Positions 1-10,289 of a stretch of DNA of 64,000 bases are shown piece by piece. Within the stretch, counting starts at the first letter, position 1. The number at the start of each line of letters is the position of its first letter. The notes beneath the pieces were generated by a model. That model was not told the origin of the DNA. It ran no database searches and saw only the letters and a program-made list of their open reading frames with translations. This DNA is from Austropuccinia psidii. Lineage: Eukaryota; Basidiomycota; Pucciniomycetes; Pucciniales; Sphaerophragmiaceae. The stretch covers positions 32,751,686 through 32,815,685 of the forward strand of contig JALGQZ010000006.1 of the NCBI GenBank assembly GCA_023105745.1, in the 5' to 3' direction. The position numbers and the translations under genes were made by a program.

Positions 1-311
1 TGTAAGGTTTGACTATGAAACAATAAGTAAAAATTACTAATATTTTACTTATTGTACTATGAATGTCCTTATAAATGAAATAAATAAGATAAAAATAATT
101 ATAATAATAAAGAATTATTATAATTATGGAGTAAAAATAATTATATTATTAAATAAATATAATATTATTATTTATATTATAAAATAAATATATCAATATA
201 AAATAATTAATATATTTAATGGCACTTTATTATTGTTAAAAACAAACAATAAAGGCGTAAAAAATTGTTTTTTATTAATAAAAAACAATTAATAACAATA
301 ATATTACCAAT

Positions 312-337
312 AGGGGGTGTCAAAGTTACCAAATCCC
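312..337 (+). repeat. left terminal inverted repeat of H1
   Basis: The first 26 bases start AGGGGGTGTCAAAG and match the complement of 6174-6199 with a single mismatch. Inside the TIR, the next 200 bp hold several copies of AAATCCC or its complement. Confidence 0.9.
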
Positions 338-652
338 ACACTCAAAATCCCGAGTTTTTTTTTTCCAAAATCCCACATTAATTTTTTGGGATTTCAGAAA
401 TCCCACACCTAAAGAGGTGAGGTATTTTGAGGTACAAAAACCCAGGTTTCTTGGTACCAAATCCCGTGTTTAAATACCAAAATCCCACCTTTAGCTTCCC
501 ATAAAGGCACATTTTTCAAACACACAACTCAGTAAGGGCATGTTAAATTGCATAAAAATTTCCTTCTCTTGCATAAAATCTAAATACACTCATCATTTAT
601 TAAGTTATTTGATTTCAAATTTCATTTACTACCAGCCGTTTCTTTATTTACC
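338..652. promoter_or_regulatory. subterminal AAATCCC motif array and transposase promoter, H1
   Basis: Between the left TIR and the transposase start, the motif AAATCCCA / TGGGATTT recurs about seven times in both orientations up to about position 500. An equivalent array lies inside the right TIR (about 6030-6173) and in both ends of H2. Clustered short subterminal motifs are the usual binding sites of Harbinger transposase or its Myb-like partner; that role here is inference. The promoter of the transposase must also lie in this interval. Confidence 0.55.
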
Positions 653-1899
653 ATGCCCAAGGCATCGCAAAGGCTACCTTTACTTCAGACCTTGAACTCA
701 CTTCAGTTCATCGATGCTCTCAACTCTGATAGTGATTCTGATATCCAGGAAGATATAATCTTGTTAGATATGATAACCTCACAAAGATACATCAATCCTC
801 GTAGAAGATATCCATCTCATTACATGTATACAATGAATGATTTACAGACATTCTCATCTGAAAAGTTTCGACAGCTATGTAGGACAACACATGAATCATT
901 TGAAAAATTGGTTGCACAAATTCAAGCTGATAAAATCTTTCAAAACTCATCACAAAACAAACAACGCAATCCTGCCATCCAATTGGCTGTGGCATTATCA
1001 AGGCTAGGATCAAATGGAAATGGGGCCGCTTTGGGAAAGATTGGAATGTTGTTTGGAACTAGCCATGGGGCTATTGTGTTGTACACTCAAAGAGTCATTC
1101 AGATATTAATGAAGTTGAAGCGCAAAGTAATTGTGTGGCCAACAATAGAACAACGCAGAGAAATGTCTCAAGTAATGCAAGCAGAAGGCTTCCCTGGGTG
1201 CATTGGGTTTATTGATGGGAGTCTCATACCATTATCACAACGTCCTCCCAATGATGGTGAAGCGTATTTTGATCGCAAAAAAAGGTAAGCTGTTGAATCT
1301 TTATTCTTTATTTCAATCTTACTGATGGTTTACATATAAGGTATTCTATGTCAATACAACTGGTTTGCGATATCAACAAGCAGTTCACTGCTCTGCATGT
1401 TGGTTGTACTGGGTCACTTCATGATTCGAATGTCTATCAACATATGAAAATAGCACAAACACCTCAAGAGTTTTATGAAAAGGATCAGTACTTACTTGCA
1501 GATTCGACATATGCAAGCTCTCCTTGGGTTGTTCCAGCATATAAGGGAGTTGTAGCACATAATGAAGACAACCGTTTGTTCAATTACTGTCTAGCAAAAT
1601 CAAGGGTCAGAATCGAGCATGCAATTGGCATTTTGAAGGGGAGGTGGTTTTCTCTAAGGGAAATGAGAAATCAAATGAGGTATAATCATGAAATTGAATA
1701 TTTTGTTAGTTGGGTTGTGTCTTGCACAATTTTACATAATATGTTAGCTCAAATTGGTGATGAGTGGTTTGATTTATATGAAGATGATGATCCACCACAA
1801 GTGGAAAATCTGGCCAACAATGACATTGGGGAAGATGTGCTAAATATGCGTGAGAAAATTAAACCAATCACTTTGGCATGGAAAAATAGTCAATTGTAA
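653..1899 (+). CDS. PIF/Harbinger DDE transposase (H1), two exons
   Basis: Exons are 653-1284 and 1341-1899, separated by a 56-nt intron with GTAAGC donor and TATAAG acceptor. The spliced frame is 1191 nt, giving 396 aa without an internal stop. Family features of the DDE_Tnp_4/Harbinger nuclease are visible: FIDGS with Asp188, GSLHDSNV with Asp239, and RVRIEHAIG with Glu303, followed by GILKGRW. LADS (Asp265) is a further conserved acidic site. The N-terminal 60 residues are acidic and Ser/Asp-rich. The second copy (14980-16226) has the same exon lengths, which supports the splicing. Expected role: nuclear protein that cuts and joins the element ends, normally with the Myb/SANT partner. It looks intact. 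Confidence 0.92.
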
Positions 1900-1986
1900 A
1901 TTTCTTCAGGACCAATGTTTTATGTACTTAATTTAATGGCATACAACGGAGTGGAGATGTTATTCATAAAATAAAAGTATTTACAA

Positions 1987-3338
1987 TTAACATTTTTTAC
2001 TTCTTGTTTGATCCTGCATATTTCGTTCAAAGTACCCATTGACTCTTGAATTTATTTCGGTGGGTGTCATTTTCAAGAATTTGTCACCTACATTAAATAA
2101 TTTATGGTTTATTTGAAAAGAACATCCAAAATGAGTAATTGTGTCATGATTGATAATTTCTGGAGGTGGTTTTGTTGTATGATGAACCATTGTTGATGTC
2201 TTCCAAAGTATTTCCATGATGCCAGGTTTTTTTGAAAAATCGATCTCCATTTTTAATTCAGGGAAGTGTAAGCCATGTCCAGAGGGGGTGAAGATAGTAG
2301 GAAGTGGAAGGAAATCTTTTTTTGATACAAAAGAAAAAATACCATAAGTCCAGGCATTGAGATCATTTAAATCTTTGTGTGGCTTATTGAAAAATCCATC
2401 TTGGGTGACAATGACATTGGTAAACGATTTGAATCCTTCCTTGGGATTGGCAGAAGTCCATTTGAGTTGACTGAAGTTGGGTAATTGGGCTGCTTCCATT
2501 AATGATTGATTTTCATTTGCTGCTAATTTTGAAAAATGGGAGATTCTTGAGTAAATGAATTCGTCATATTCATGAAGCTTGATCCATTGATTGTTATCTG
2601 TTTCAATTTGATGAGGAGTTAAACCAGGTTTTCTGGAGTAAACACCTAATAATTTTGTAATCAGTCAGTAATTATTAAGGGAATATGACAAAAAGATCAC
2701 ACACCTGCAGATTTTCCAGCATCAGAACCAGATCGAAACCCAATACCTTTCATAATGCCACCTTCGAGTTGCTTATTGGTTTTAATTTCTTGTCGATTTT
2801 GAGATAAGGACATTAATGTCATGACGATTTTTTGCAGCATTTGAGAGTGGCCAGAATAATTATCAAATGGGGTTATTTCATATATGATGACAGGTAAAAA
2901 CGGCTTGGATGTTTTATTAATGAGGATATAAGGATGGGGGAGAGTGTTAAGTGATGGAAGTTTTAACCATGAGGCATTTGATGATTTCTTGTCAATTGAA
3001 ATTGTGGAAAAGTTTTTAAATTCTTTTTTGGAATGGCCAAGGTGAGACATTATTTCTTTTGAATCATGGATGTGTTGTCTTTGGCTTCGGGTGAGCTTTC
3101 TTTTATTATTTAATTTGGTATTATTATCCTTATGATGTTCTATATTTGGTTTAGTCCTAACCATGACATCAAGAGGAGTAATATGAGCTTCATCATCTTC
3201 CAAATCATTCTGATGATGTGCTGAGTCTGGTTTAGTCCTAACCATGACATCATCAAACTGATTGGAAGAATGAGAAGGAGGAGGAGATTTTTTTTTGAAT
3301 TTTAAGGATGATGGAAGGGATGGGAAATGAAATGACAT
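1987..3338 (-). CDS. TET/JBP-like 2OG-Fe(II) dioxygenase (H1 cargo), two exons
   Basis: Exons are 3338-2705 and 2645-1987, with a 59-nt intron (GTGTGT donor, TTATTAG acceptor). The spliced frame is 1293 nt, 430 aa. The C-terminal half has the iron-binding pattern of the fungal TET/JBP-like family: NKPHKD (His301, Asp303), a LHFPEL strand, W-x-TSTMVHHT (His366 as second iron ligand) and a downstream HFGCSFQ strand. The N-terminal half is basic and Ser/Pro-rich, with a duplicated DVMVRTKP motif, and may bind DNA or protein. TET/JBP enzymes oxidise 5-methyl pyrimidines in DNA using 2-oxoglutarate and oxygen; the substrate here is unproven. The start at 3338 is chosen because the H2 copy has the same start and exon lengths. 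It is convergent with the transposase gene, 87 bp away. Confidence 0.85.
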
Positions 3339-3417
3339 TGCAAAAGAAACCCTTATAAATAATCCACCCCTACATGAACAAATAAAACAAAAATTAAAAC
3401 AAAAAAGAAAAAAAAAG

Positions 3418-3816
3418 GTTAGTAAAGATCATAATCCAAAAAAAAAAGTCGGAAATGGATAATGATGGGTGATGGTTAGTAAAGATCATAATCCAAAAAA
3501 AAAAGTCGGAAATGGATAATGATGAGTGATGGTTAGTAAAGATCATAATCCAAAAAAAAAAGTCGGAAATGGATAATGATGAGTGATGGTTAGTAAAGAT
3601 CATAATCCAAAAAAAAAGTCGGAAATGGATAATGATGAGTGATGGTTAGTAAAGATCATAATCCAAAAAAAAAAGTTGGAAATGGATAATGATGAGTGAT
3701 GGTTAGTAAAGATCATAATCCAAAAAAAAAAGTCGGAAATGGATAATGATGAGTGATGGTTAGTAAAGATCATAATCCAAAAAAAAAAGTCGGAAATGGA
3801 TAATGATGAGTGATGT
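3418..3816 (+). repeat. 57-bp minisatellite, about 7 units, upstream of the H1 oxygenase gene
   Basis: A unit starting GGTTAGTAAAGATCATAATCC repeats with a period of 57 bp (one interval is 56). Units differ mainly by single bases and the length of an A run. The array begins 80 bp upstream of the oxygenase start codon, so it sits in the promoter or 5' leader. H2 lacks it. Because 57 is divisible by three, it yields a spurious repetitive open frame on the minus strand. Confidence 0.93.
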
Positions 3817-3829
3817 ATGATGATGATTA

Positions 3830-4500
3830 TAAAAAAAGAAAGAAATAATGATGGGTGGGTGAGTTGTGGATGATGATGGTGATGGGAGGTGCAAAAAAAT
3901 GATTAAAATATTTTAAAAGACCAAAAGGACATTACCTACAGAAAAATTTAAAAAAAATTAGCAAAAAAGGATTGTGATTGAACAAAAAGAAGAGAAATTC
4001 ACTTACCTGAATTTTGAAAAAAGTGAGTTTTTTTTATTAAGAGGGAAGGGTGAAAAATAAAAATAGAAAAAAAATAATTGAGAATTGACAAATCAAATTT
4101 AAAAAATTTGGTGATTTTTTTTAAGAGGGAGGAGTGAAAAGCAAAAATGAAAATTAAAATTTGAAATTCAAAAAAAAAAAATTTAAAAAAAGTTTTTTTT
4201 TTTTAATTGGGAGGGGTGAGCAGTAAAAAAAAAAAAAAAAATTAAATGAAATTAAAGGAAAAAATCAACTTTAAAAAGCAAATTAAAAATTAAGAATTAA
4301 AAATCAAAAATCAACTGAACAAGGGACTTTGCCCATTTAAAAGTTGAAACCCTTCAAAATAAAAAATAAACATTAAATTTAAAAAAATATATAGAAAAAG
4401 ATGAAAAAATTTCCCAACAAACCATAAAATTACATTTTCATAAAAAAGGAAAAAAACTGTCATCGAATTTGATTTTTGAACAGACTTCATATAAATGCTC
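3830..4500. other. A-rich spacer in H1 between oxygenase and Myb/SANT genes
   Basis: This stretch is dominated by A runs and diffuse repeats of the type GGGAGG-GTGAAAA. No credible coding frame was seen; a 63-codon frame at 4311-4502 is low-complexity and absent from H2. It probably holds the 3' end of the Myb/SANT transcript and the promoter of the oxygenase gene. Confidence 0.6.
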
Positions 4501-4686
4501 AATGCAAAACTTGCCCAAATTGCAAATAAATGTCATATGCACTTGGAATGGCAAGTTGGTGCGTCAATTATGCATAAAAATTGAAATTTCCCTTTGGTAA
4601 TAAAGTGGAGTTAGATTTCATGACATAAGATCAATAATTAAACAAGCACCATATATAAATTGATCACATTACACATATGTAATAAG

Positions 4687-5918
4687 TTATTTTTTATTGA
4701 CTAATGCCAGAATGCGTTCCAGCTCCCCGATTGGCCTGCTTGATGACAATGCCGCTATAGTGAGATCCATCTGGCATTGCTTTTCCTTCAATTACAATTC
4801 ATGATTCCACTTTTCTTTTTCAAATTCATGTTTCTTTGCATTTTGCTTCTCGTCAAACTCCATTTGTTTTTGTAGCTTGACTTCTTCAAACCGTTGTTTT
4901 TCCATGTTGCACACTTTCTCTTCATTCCACCTCTCCCTGTCCCACTCCAAACATGCATGATCACTTATTTCAAGGTCTAATAAGCATGAATTTTGTCAGT
5001 AGGATTCTTAATAGTATCCATAATTGCAAGTCATACCTTTGTTCCGTGATTCAAGTATATTTGCATAAGTAGGTGCAAACATATCCAGCGACCTTTTCCT
5101 AGAACCACTCTTGTCATTCAAGTTGGGTGTCATGGCTTGATTACGCTTTTGTGCTGAATGCATTATGGATTTACTTTGCTGATCAAAGGAGGAATAATCA
5201 ATATTGGTGTGAATAAATATGACTCTTAAATGTACTTACCAAATCATCTTGAAGGTTTTCCACTGGAACCAAGTTATCCTCATTATGAAGCAAACGATCC
5301 AGATTGTGAGGTGAATCCAAGTGATTATTCTCCTTTGAAAAGCAAATGGGCTTTAATTATCTGAGGTATAAAAAGGAAGAGACCATAGCGTACCTTATCA
5401 AGCAAAACATCATCATCATCACCATTGAGACTGTCTTTTTCTTGCGAATCATAGCTTGCAATGGGAGTGACATTGGGCTTGTGGCCAAAGAGCACATCCA
5501 TTTCTGCATAGCAAGGACACATACTTTCCAGCTTTTCACTCATGGATTTTATTCCTTTACTCTCATCTTCTTCCGTTATTCCAGCCCCAGTTAAGTTTTC
5601 AAATTTTTTGGCTGCCAGATATTTCTTTTTATATGTTCGCCATCGATCTCGGATGCTGCTTGAACTAAGGTTTAGGCGATTTCGTGATTTTTTGTTGACC
5701 TCAATGGCCATAAGCTGAAACCCATGCTGCTTTGAGGAAGGAGGTCTTCCAATAGTTGTTGAACCGCTAGTACCAAAACATGACTCGAAATTGGACTTGA
5801 CTGAAAGCCAATTAATTATTGTTAAATAATCTGTACGTATTAAGTGACCTGATGGATGAGGCAGGCCAGAGGTGATCTTCATGTCTGTCTTGATTTGTCT
5901 TGCTTTGGATTGAGGCAT
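4687..5918 (-). pseudogene. Myb/SANT-like partner protein of H1, four exons, late nonsense codon
   Basis: Exons are 5918-5394, 5332-5240, 5178-5037 and 4976-4687. Donors are GTACGC, GTAAGT and GTATGA, each with an AG acceptor, and the lengths total 1050 nt (349 codons plus stop). The N-terminal 130 residues are a Trp-containing Myb/SANT or trihelix-like domain (INWLSV, RDRWRTYKKKY). Then come an acidic linker, a basic SGSRKRSLD patch and a C-terminal charged coiled coil (EEVKLQKQMEFDEKQ). Such proteins bind subterminal DNA and bring Harbinger transposase into the nucleus. An in-frame TAA at 4794-4792 would remove the last 35 residues, where H2 reads on. The truncated protein may keep DNA binding, so function is uncertain. 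Confidence 0.82.
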
Positions 5919-6029
5919 TATTATATGGATGATGAAGTATAAATGGACTATCAGCTGTTCGGTCAGATTGTCCAAAATGGAGTTCAGAAGAACATGTTGT
6001 ACAGGTATGAATTGTGAGTACTCATTTGG

Positions 6030-6173
6030 GTTAGGTTTCAAGCTGAAATCCCAGATGCATGGGATTTGGTCAAAATACCAGGGGACTCAGTTAAAATACC
6101 ATGGGATCTATACATAAAAAACCTGGGATTTAGTGTTGGGATTTGGGTTCCAAATCCCGTGTTATTTTAAGGC
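6030..6173. promoter_or_regulatory. right subterminal TGGGATTT array of H1
   Basis: Repeated ATGGGAT, CTGGGATTT and TTGGGATTT motifs, partly as inverted pairs, occupy the last 140 bp before the right TIR. They mirror the left-end array. A role as transposase or Myb binding sites is inferred. Confidence 0.5.
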
Positions 6174-6199
6174 GGGATTTGGTGACTTTGACACCCCCT
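6174..6199 (-). repeat. right terminal inverted repeat of H1
   Basis: Ends ...GACTTTGACACCCCCT, complementary to the left TIR apart from one base. It is followed directly by the AAT duplication at 6200-6202. Confidence 0.9.
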
Positions 6200-6626
6200 A
6201 ATATTAAAGTTATAAATCAATATAAATACTATCTATATTAATTAAAGAATTATTAAAGTAATAATAAAGAGAAAATTATTATAATAAGAGAAAATAACCT
6301 ACTTTTAATACTTAATATAATAATTTTGAGATATTTTACGCCAAAAAATGTAAATACAACTTATCCAAATTGTATTTACAATAAAAATAGAGAAAATTAC
6401 AAATATTCTTGATTTTTACGTGGAAATGAGATTTTTACAGAGATTTTTAACAAAAACAATGAAATAAATGATTTAATCACGTCAAAATTGATGATTATAA
6501 TAAGATGATCTTTGGTCTTTAGTAATATAGAAGCTTTATATATAAAGAATAAAGATATTACCTTTTTAATTGTATTGATTTAATGTTTTTGATGCATCTG
6601 AGGGGAAAACAGAGTAAAAATAGCTC

Positions 6627-6634
6627 TATTTATA
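6627..6634 (-). promoter_or_regulatory. TATA box of the 3' LTR, family A
   Basis: On the minus strand the LTR reads CTATAAATAGAGC. It is conserved in the other LTR (22888-22895) and in the solo LTR (44805-44812), where its surroundings are most conserved, as expected for an LTR promoter. Confidence 0.6.
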
Positions 6635-7863
6635 GTAAATACCTCCCTCCTAGAGTCCAAAAGGCTTCTAGTAGACGTGTACTGATCATATCCACTGGAA
6701 TTGGTCAATATGTTAAGGTTTGGTGATGATTACATCTTGATCAAACCATATTACATCATTATTACGCCATTATTTAGAGTTATCACTATAACTCTAAGTT
6801 TGATGATGTCAAAGGCTTGGCAGAACCCCAAAATTTGTGGGCTTTATTAGTTTTAATCATAAACTTACATTATTCACCAATTGTATCAATCATATGACTG
6901 TTGAACTTAATTTAAGCTTACAGTGAGTGATCACAAATGATCAAATTAAGTTCAAACTTTGATCCTTAATACCTTTTAATATTTACAAGTTACAGCAATT
7001 CAGAGAGTGAATTCTTATAGATTGGCATAACCTTATTATGCTACCAAGAGCATTTCTTTACATCATCAAAACTCTATTTTTGATGATTTTTCTTGTAACT
7101 CATCTTTTCTGTCCAAATTTAATATTTTAAACTTCAAACCATGATTTCAAGGGGTTATACCTTGAATATTATAGTAAAGAATACATTATTCTTCACGAAT
7201 GAACTAGTAGAATCCAACTGTCTACTTTTTTTAAGTTTGGACCACCTTTGTAGAAAAGTGGTCAACAGCTCTGTTGATTTTAATCAATAATCCCTTACAG
7301 GTTTTAACCTTGTTTATAACTTGTGAAATAAACTTCATTTCTGTATTCCTACAGTGATTATGTGATGACTTTATTTTTGGTTCATCACTCTATCATGCAT
7401 ATTTCAAAAGATATTGGCTAAAATCCTTGAATATATGCGTTGACCAAAAAAGTGCATATATTCAGGTTAATTCTTTAAGTATTAACTTTGGAGCTTAGCT
7501 TCTTAATTGTTTTATATGTGGAATTCTATGGAGAATCCAATGGTACCATGCATTTTACATGTTGTTTCATTGGTCTTTGAAATAAATAGGGATTTGTGTT
7601 TTTTATAAGGTATTATTACTTATAACTCATCAAATATTGACTTTACAGATATGCCATAAAAATGATATATGTGTATCTTACCATGGGGAATCCAATGGTA
7701 TAAGTCATTTAAAATTTTTATTCATTGGTTTTTAAGTTAAACCAAGTTTTATGCCAATTTATGGTATTTTTGTAGCTTTAAGGTAATTATTTCTAATGTA
7801 TAATTATTTTAAATATTTCTTGTGACCTTTTTTGGATATGTGGTCATATCTCAAGGGCTCACA

Positions 7864-7883
7864 TTCCCTACCACCAAAAAAGA
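7864..7883 (-). other. polypurine-tract candidate next to the 3' LTR
   Basis: Immediately outside the LTR the minus strand reads GGTGGTAGGGAA, preceded by a T run. The same purine tract abuts the LTR of element B (about 48286-48300). This is the position for priming of plus-strand DNA synthesis. Confidence 0.6.
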
Positions 7884-7981
7884 TTGTACCACAATCTGAT
7901 ATGTGTAATTAGGGTATCATCCACTGTCCTACCTCTTCAATAGACTTTGTTAGTCTTGAAGCTCAATAATGCTTAACTTTT

Positions 7982-8104
7982 CTATTTTTCAGGTTTTCTT
8001 ACATGTCTGAACCTTCTTAGTAGTTTATCAGAATTTGTTATATATTTCTCAAGTAGCCATTCATCTTATTGAGCTGAAATTCTATACCTTACGAGGTATT
8101 CTCT
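7982..8104 (-). pseudogene. chromodomain remnant at the integrase C-terminus (element A)
   Basis: In a different frame from the upstream integrase, the minus strand encodes REYLVRYRI, a stop, then DEWLLEKYI and LLRRFRHVRK. This matches the chromodomain pattern of chromoviruses: YLV-(K/R)-(W/F/Y), an acidic-W motif and a C-terminal helix. A frameshift near 8110-8130 separates it from the integrase frame, and one nonsense codon lies inside. In live elements the domain directs integration to marked chromatin. Confidence 0.6.
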
Positions 8105-8132
8105 TTCTTTTTTGTTTCTTGTCCTTCTTTCT

Positions 8133-9390
8133 TTAAGGACTTTTACTATTTTCTTTTCCTCTCCTTCTTCCAAGGGGGGAATTTCTTAGTGGAAATAACT
8201 CCTTGTCACTTGAGCTGTAAGGTTTTATCAGACTTACAGGAAAATTTGGGTGTTTGTTCATTAGTTTACCTGTGAGTTCCAATTGCACAGCATTGGGTCC
8301 ATGAAGTGCTTTTATCATAAATGGTCCTGCAAAGGAATCTTTCAATTTATTTGGGCCTTTTATTTTATTGAGATTAAGGGTTGATACTAGGACCAAGTCT
8401 CCTATTTTTAAATCAGGTGGCTTATGACTTTTATCCCATCTTTCTTTTGCATATTTGAAAGAATCTTGCATATATCTGTTTGCATGGTGTCTTGCCTTGT
8501 CAAGCATTATCTTAAAACTTCTTGCTGTTGGATGTATATCCACTAAGTCCTTTTTGAGCGTATCATAAGGAAGTCTTGGATTCCAACCTTTTTCTATCAT
8601 TGCTGGTGTTTTGCCAGTAGAAGAATGGATTGATGTTTTATATGCCAGTTCAAGAGCTGGTATTAGTGTACACCAATCATGGGTAAAACCATCAGAATCT
8701 TTGAATTCTAGCCCATAAGCACAGAATCTTCTGATCATGTCCTCTAAGGTCTGTATCATTCTTTCTGCTAAACCATCAGTTTGAGGATGTTAAGCTGTTT
8801 AGAATGATAACTTTGTCCCAAAAAAGTTATGGAGATTTGTCCATAATGCTGAAGTGAACTTTGGGTCTCTGTCACTTATAATATTCTGGAATAAGCCTGT
8901 ATGGCTAATAACTTTAGTCCATATCATTATGGCTGTGTCCATAGCTGTGTCATCTTTATTACATGGTAGGAACATGGGAGTTTTGCTATACCTGTCAACC
9001 AATACTAGGCATGCGTTATAGCTTCTGTCTCCTCCTGGAGGTAATGCTGTTACCCAATCCATATGAACTATTTCCCAAGGGGATTTTGGTTCTTGGATTT
9101 GGATCATCATTCCAAATTTCTTTCCTGTGGCTCTGTTGGCGTTTTGACATCTGTCACAGGTTTGGCAGTATTCAGTAACATCTTTCTTCCAATTTGGCCA
9201 CCAAGAGCAGGTTTTAACCCTCTCTAGTGTTCTGTCTTCTGAAAGGTGTCCAGCTGCAACACTATCATGACACTCATGTAAAATAGTGTTTATCAGGGTT
9301 CTATCTGTTAAGGCCATAACACATGTGTGTTTTGTTCTATGGTAAAGGATTCCATCGAGGTGGAATCTTCCTTCATCATATGCCTTTTTC
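8133..9390 (-). pseudogene. integrase region of element A pol
   Basis: The zinc-binding HHCC module is visible (HECHDS, AAGHLSED, CQTCDRC), followed by the catalytic core: HMDWVTALPPGG (first Asp), ISDRDPKFTS (second Asp) and HPQTDGLAERM (Glu). Two in-frame stops at about 8790-8800 interrupt the STAYHPQTDG-like motif, and another stop (about 9396) separates it from RNase H. The C-terminal part (8133-8759) ends FPVSLIKPY before the chromodomain remnant. It would insert the cDNA into host chromatin if intact; as it stands it is broken. Confidence 0.88.
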
Positions 9391-9395
9391 CATGT

Positions 9396-10289
9396 TTAAT
9401 CTAGTTTTGATGAAAGTGATGGGTCTTTGCAGTCTTTCATTGGAAGTTGGCTTAAGATATGGCCATTTTTGTCTATCTTATAGTTTTCTTTAACTTGGTT
9501 AAAGAATTCTGTGCCAATGTCTGTAACACATATTCCTTCTATATGGTGTTCTTCCTGTGGTACCCATGCTGGATTCTCAGGGGTATTTGCTAGAGCCCAT
9601 CTGCTAAGACCATCTGCATTTTTATGAATATTACCAGATTTATGAACAATAGTCATATTTCCTCTATATTCTTGGATAGCAATTTGCCATCTCAGCATAT
9701 GTCTATTTGGAGTTTTCATATTTAATAGAGATTTTACAGCATTACAGTCTGTAATCACATCAAATACTGTTCCATCCAAGTAATAATGTAATTTTTCTAA
9801 ATCCCACACTAAGCATAGGCATTCCATTTGGCTTGCTCCATATCTTTCTTCTGTTGGCTTTATCTGTCTGGAAATAAAACAGATTGGTCCTTCTACTGGT
9901 TTATCATTGATAATTTGTGTCTGGTGTAGTGCAGCACCCAGTCCTTCTCCACAAGCATCAATGTAAAGTTTGAAGGGAAGTTTCCAATCTGGCATTAGAA
10001 GAAATGGGGCATTTGTTAAGGAATTTTTCAATTCTTCATATGCCTTGACTCTTTCTTCTGTCATTTCATAGACAGTTTGTTGGTCACATAGCTTGTACAA
10101 GGATTTAGCAATTTTTGCAAAGTCCTTTATATGCTGTCTATAGTAACCAGCAAATCTAAGAAATTATTGCATTTCTTTTTTGGTTTGAGTCATTGGCTTA
10201 AGTAGTACTGCTACTACTTTATTCTTGTCTATGCCTAGACTAAGTCCAGATACAACATGTCCTAGTGCTTTTAATTCACTGTATGCAAA
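9396..10289 (-). pseudogene. RNase H region of element A pol
   Basis: The Ty3-type RNase H acidic residues are present: [12 protein letters not shown] (Asp), MECLCLVW (Glu), [10 protein letters not shown] (Asp) and HKNADGLSR (Asp). Upstream the frame carries the reverse transcriptase connection motif [12 protein letters not shown], interrupted by two nonsense codons between 10100 and 10292. The frame ends at a TAA near 9396, short of the integrase zinc-binding module. Confidence 0.88.

Larger units (their letters stand above)
312..6199 (+). mobile_element. PIF/Harbinger transposon H1 carrying a TET/JBP-like oxygenase gene
   Basis: The element is 5888 bp. Its termini are AGGGGGTGTCAAAG... and its complement, and it is flanked by AAT on both sides (309-311 and 6200-6202). 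The uninterrupted LTR sequence at about 22450-22470 shows the empty site, confirming the 3-bp duplication. It encodes three spliced genes: transposase (+, 653-1899), TET/JBP-like dioxygenase (-, 3338-1987) and Myb/SANT-like protein (-, 5918-4687). Transposase plus Myb-like protein is the standard PIF/Harbinger gene pair; the oxygenase is additional cargo. H2 (14562-22303) is a close relative. Confidence 0.92.
1..7863 (-). repeat. 3' LTR of chromovirus A, containing Harbinger H1
   Basis: Read on the plus strand the LTR runs from TGTAAGGTTTGAC to ...GGGCTCACA. On the element's own strand that is TGTGAGCC...CCTTACA. It is the downstream LTR because integrase and a polypurine-like tract abut it. 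The 5.9-kb transposon H1 splits it after base 311. Without H1 and its 3-bp duplication it is about 1972 bp. The second LTR (14393-24125) and a solo copy (43577-46137) allow direct comparison. Confidence 0.9.

Noticed and set aside
3394..3603. 69-codon minus-strand frame with a 19-residue repeat
   Set aside because: It is only the translation of the 57-bp minisatellite; 57 is a multiple of three, so the frame stays open by chance.
3418..3816. CRISPR-like spacing of repeats
   Set aside because: Units are contiguous 57-bp tandem repeats without unique spacers, in eukaryotic DNA.
5325..6041. 238-codon unspliced Myb/SANT frame starting upstream of 5918
   Set aside because: The N-terminal extension beyond 5918 runs into the right subterminal array and the C-terminus reads into an intron; the spliced model agrees with H2.
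312..6199. KDZ-type transposon, because of the TET/JBP cargo
   Set aside because: The transposase has Harbinger motifs, a Myb/SANT partner and a 3-bp duplication, none of which fits KDZ elements.
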